From CAYWVR01 sp964461715 (lineage in GTDB: Bacteria; Planctomycetota; Phycisphaerae; FEN-1346): a DNA stretch of 64,000 bases. The notes beneath the pieces were generated by a model. That model did not search any database. It saw only the letters and a program-made list of their open reading frames with translations, and was not told the origin of the DNA. Positions 63,262 to 64,000 of the stretch are shown here, one piece after another. The DNA is taken from contig CAYWVR010000002.1 of NCBI GenBank assembly GCA_964461715.1, positions 1 to 64,000 of the forward strand. The letters run 5' to 3'. Made by a program: the position numbers and the translations under genes. Every line of letters begins with the position of its first letter. The stretch's first letter is position 1.

Positions 63262-64000
63262 TCATCGTCCGCGCTTCCCGCCGCCGTGCTCGACTCGGCC
63301 GAAGATCATGCGGCCGGCGCTGGTCTGGAGGACGCTCGTGACGGTCAGCGGGACGGTCTCGCCGATCTTGTCGCGCCCGTCCTCCACGACGACCATCGTG
63401 CCGTCCTCGAGGTACCCGACGCCCTGACGTTCCTCCTGGCCCTCCCGCAGGACGCTGACCTCGATCTGCTCGCCCGGGAGGACGGCGGGCTTCAGGGCGT
63501 TGGCCAGGTCGTTGAGGTTGATCACCTCGACGCCGCGCAGCCGGGCGACCTTGTTCAAGTTGTAATCGTTCGTGACGACGCGGGCCCCGGTCTCGGCGGC
63601 CAGGGAGACGAGCATGCCGTCGACGCCCTCGTCGGCGGCGACGGGGGCCGTCGCGTCCTCGATGCGGATGTCCACGCCCGGCATCGTCTGGAGACGGTTC
63701 AGGATGTCCAGACCCCGCCGGCCCCGGTTGCGCTTCAGCTTCTCGGAAGAATCGGCGATCGACTGGAGCTCCCGAAGGACGAAGCGCGGGACGACCAGCG
63801 GCGCGTCGAGGACATGGGTCTCGGCGATGTCGGCGATGCGACCGTCGATGACGACGCTCGTGTCCAGGAGCATCGGGCGGCCGCCCTTCTGCTGCTTGGC
63901 GAACTCGATGTAGGGAATGACGAAGCGGAAATCGCTCCGCGTCTGGAGGATGAACGAGATGGCCAGGTAGGAGCCGACGAGGCCGATGCCGATCTTGGCG
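63262..64000 (-). CDS. yacL: YacL-type PIN/TRAM-domain protein (5' end cut by window edge)
   Basis: The visible C-terminal 245 residues start inside the last membrane-proximal part (GLVGSYLAISFILQTRSDFR, then FVIPYIEFAKQQKGGRP). The PIN nuclease-like domain follows (LLDTSVVIDGRIADI; VVPRFVLRELQSIAD; DEGVDGMLVSLAAE; VVTNDYNLNKVAR), then a TRAM beta-barrel (LPGEQIEVSVLREGQEERQG). The acidic PIN residues are kept. YacL family proteins have four N-terminal membrane helices, mostly outside the window. The reading frame is open to base 64000, so the internal ATG at 63873 is not the real start. Linked to ispD as in many genomes. Confidence 0.9.
   Translation of the reverse strand, partial: AKIGIGLVGSYLAISFILQTRSDFRFVIPYIEFAKQQKGGRPMLLDTSVVIDGRIADIAETHVLDAPLVVPRFVLRELQSIADSSEKLKRNRGRRGLDILNRLQTMPGVDIRIEDATAPVAADEGVDGMLVSLAAETGARVVTNDYNLNKVARLRGVEVINLNDLANALKPAVLPGEQIEVSVLREGQEERQGVGYLEDGTMVVVEDGRDKIGETVPLTVTSVLQTSAGRMIFGRVEHGGGKRGR

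Overview
The window is a GC-rich, gene-dense bacterial chromosome segment (no rRNA or tRNA seen). The gene content points to a planctomycete-like heterotroph, probably Phycisphaerae-related and perhaps metagenome-derived: two secreted proteins carry C-terminal PEP-CTERM sorting signals ending in Arg/Lys-rich tails, and there is a XylR-type AraC regulator, a sulfatase, a DUF2264 protein, a DUF5107/TPR protein, a GH2 enzyme and a Gfo/Idh/MocA dehydrogenase. Phylum is inference; alaS, recA, rpsO, pnp, dut and ispD would settle it.

Layout. 1-10.8 kb (minus strand): 5' end of alaS, a secreted unknown, a three-gene block of secreted carbohydrate-active proteins coupled by GTGA start/stop overlaps (putative TIM-barrel glycosidase, SGNH esterase, DUF5107/TPR protein), a periplasmic HtrA-type protease just upstream of that block, recA, thpR and a PfkB sugar kinase. 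11.8-12.7 kb is a gene graveyard: the first ~50 codons of an IS256-type transposase joined to the 3' part of a lyase-like gene, plus a possible PEP-CTERM relic. 12.7-17.7 kb is a small regulon: a PEP-CTERM protein, a secreted FAD-dependent oxidoreductase and a divergent XylR/AraC-type regulator. Three similar 36-bp tandem-repeat sites lie in front of the three genes; two of them abut the -35 box of a good promoter.

17.8-25.1 kb (plus strand): RND efflux adaptor and pump, ECF sigma factor and an unusual anti-sigma-like protein with TPR-like and jelly-roll C-terminal regions. 25-32.7 kb: metallo-beta-lactamase hydrolase, a small membrane protein that seems to start at ATA, aldo/keto reductase, Eis-like acetyltransferase, then (minus) an SDR, FtsK translocase, a small conserved-looking protein and dut. 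32.8-35.4 kb: VWA protein, a ~430-bp gene-free stretch with three strong hairpins (candidate structured RNA) and acpS. 35.5-45.3 kb: sulfatase, UvrD/PcrA helicase, glucose-6-phosphate isomerase, AEC permease, a 28-residue lipoprotein, a CheY-like regulator, and a coupled DUF362/polyferredoxin pair. 45.4-50.4 kb: rpsO-pnp and an NtrB/NtrC-like two-component pair. 50.7-56.3 kb: secreted unknown, DUF2264 protein and GH2 enzyme. 56.4-64 kb (minus): metallophosphoesterase-like HEAT protein, Gfo/Idh/MocA oxidoreductase, GT2 and GT39 glycosyltransferases, ispD and the 3' part of a YacL-type PIN/TRAM protein.

The themes are extracellular glycan breakdown (secreted hydrolases, sulfatase, cytoplasmic GH2/DUF2264/dehydrogenase), envelope and stress functions, and housekeeping genes. 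Three families of short palindromic intergenic repeats are scattered between genes: a ~110-150 bp element with inverted ends (three copies), a GCATGGCCACGC hairpin (three copies), and a GCCACGGGC hairpin (two clear copies and one diverged).
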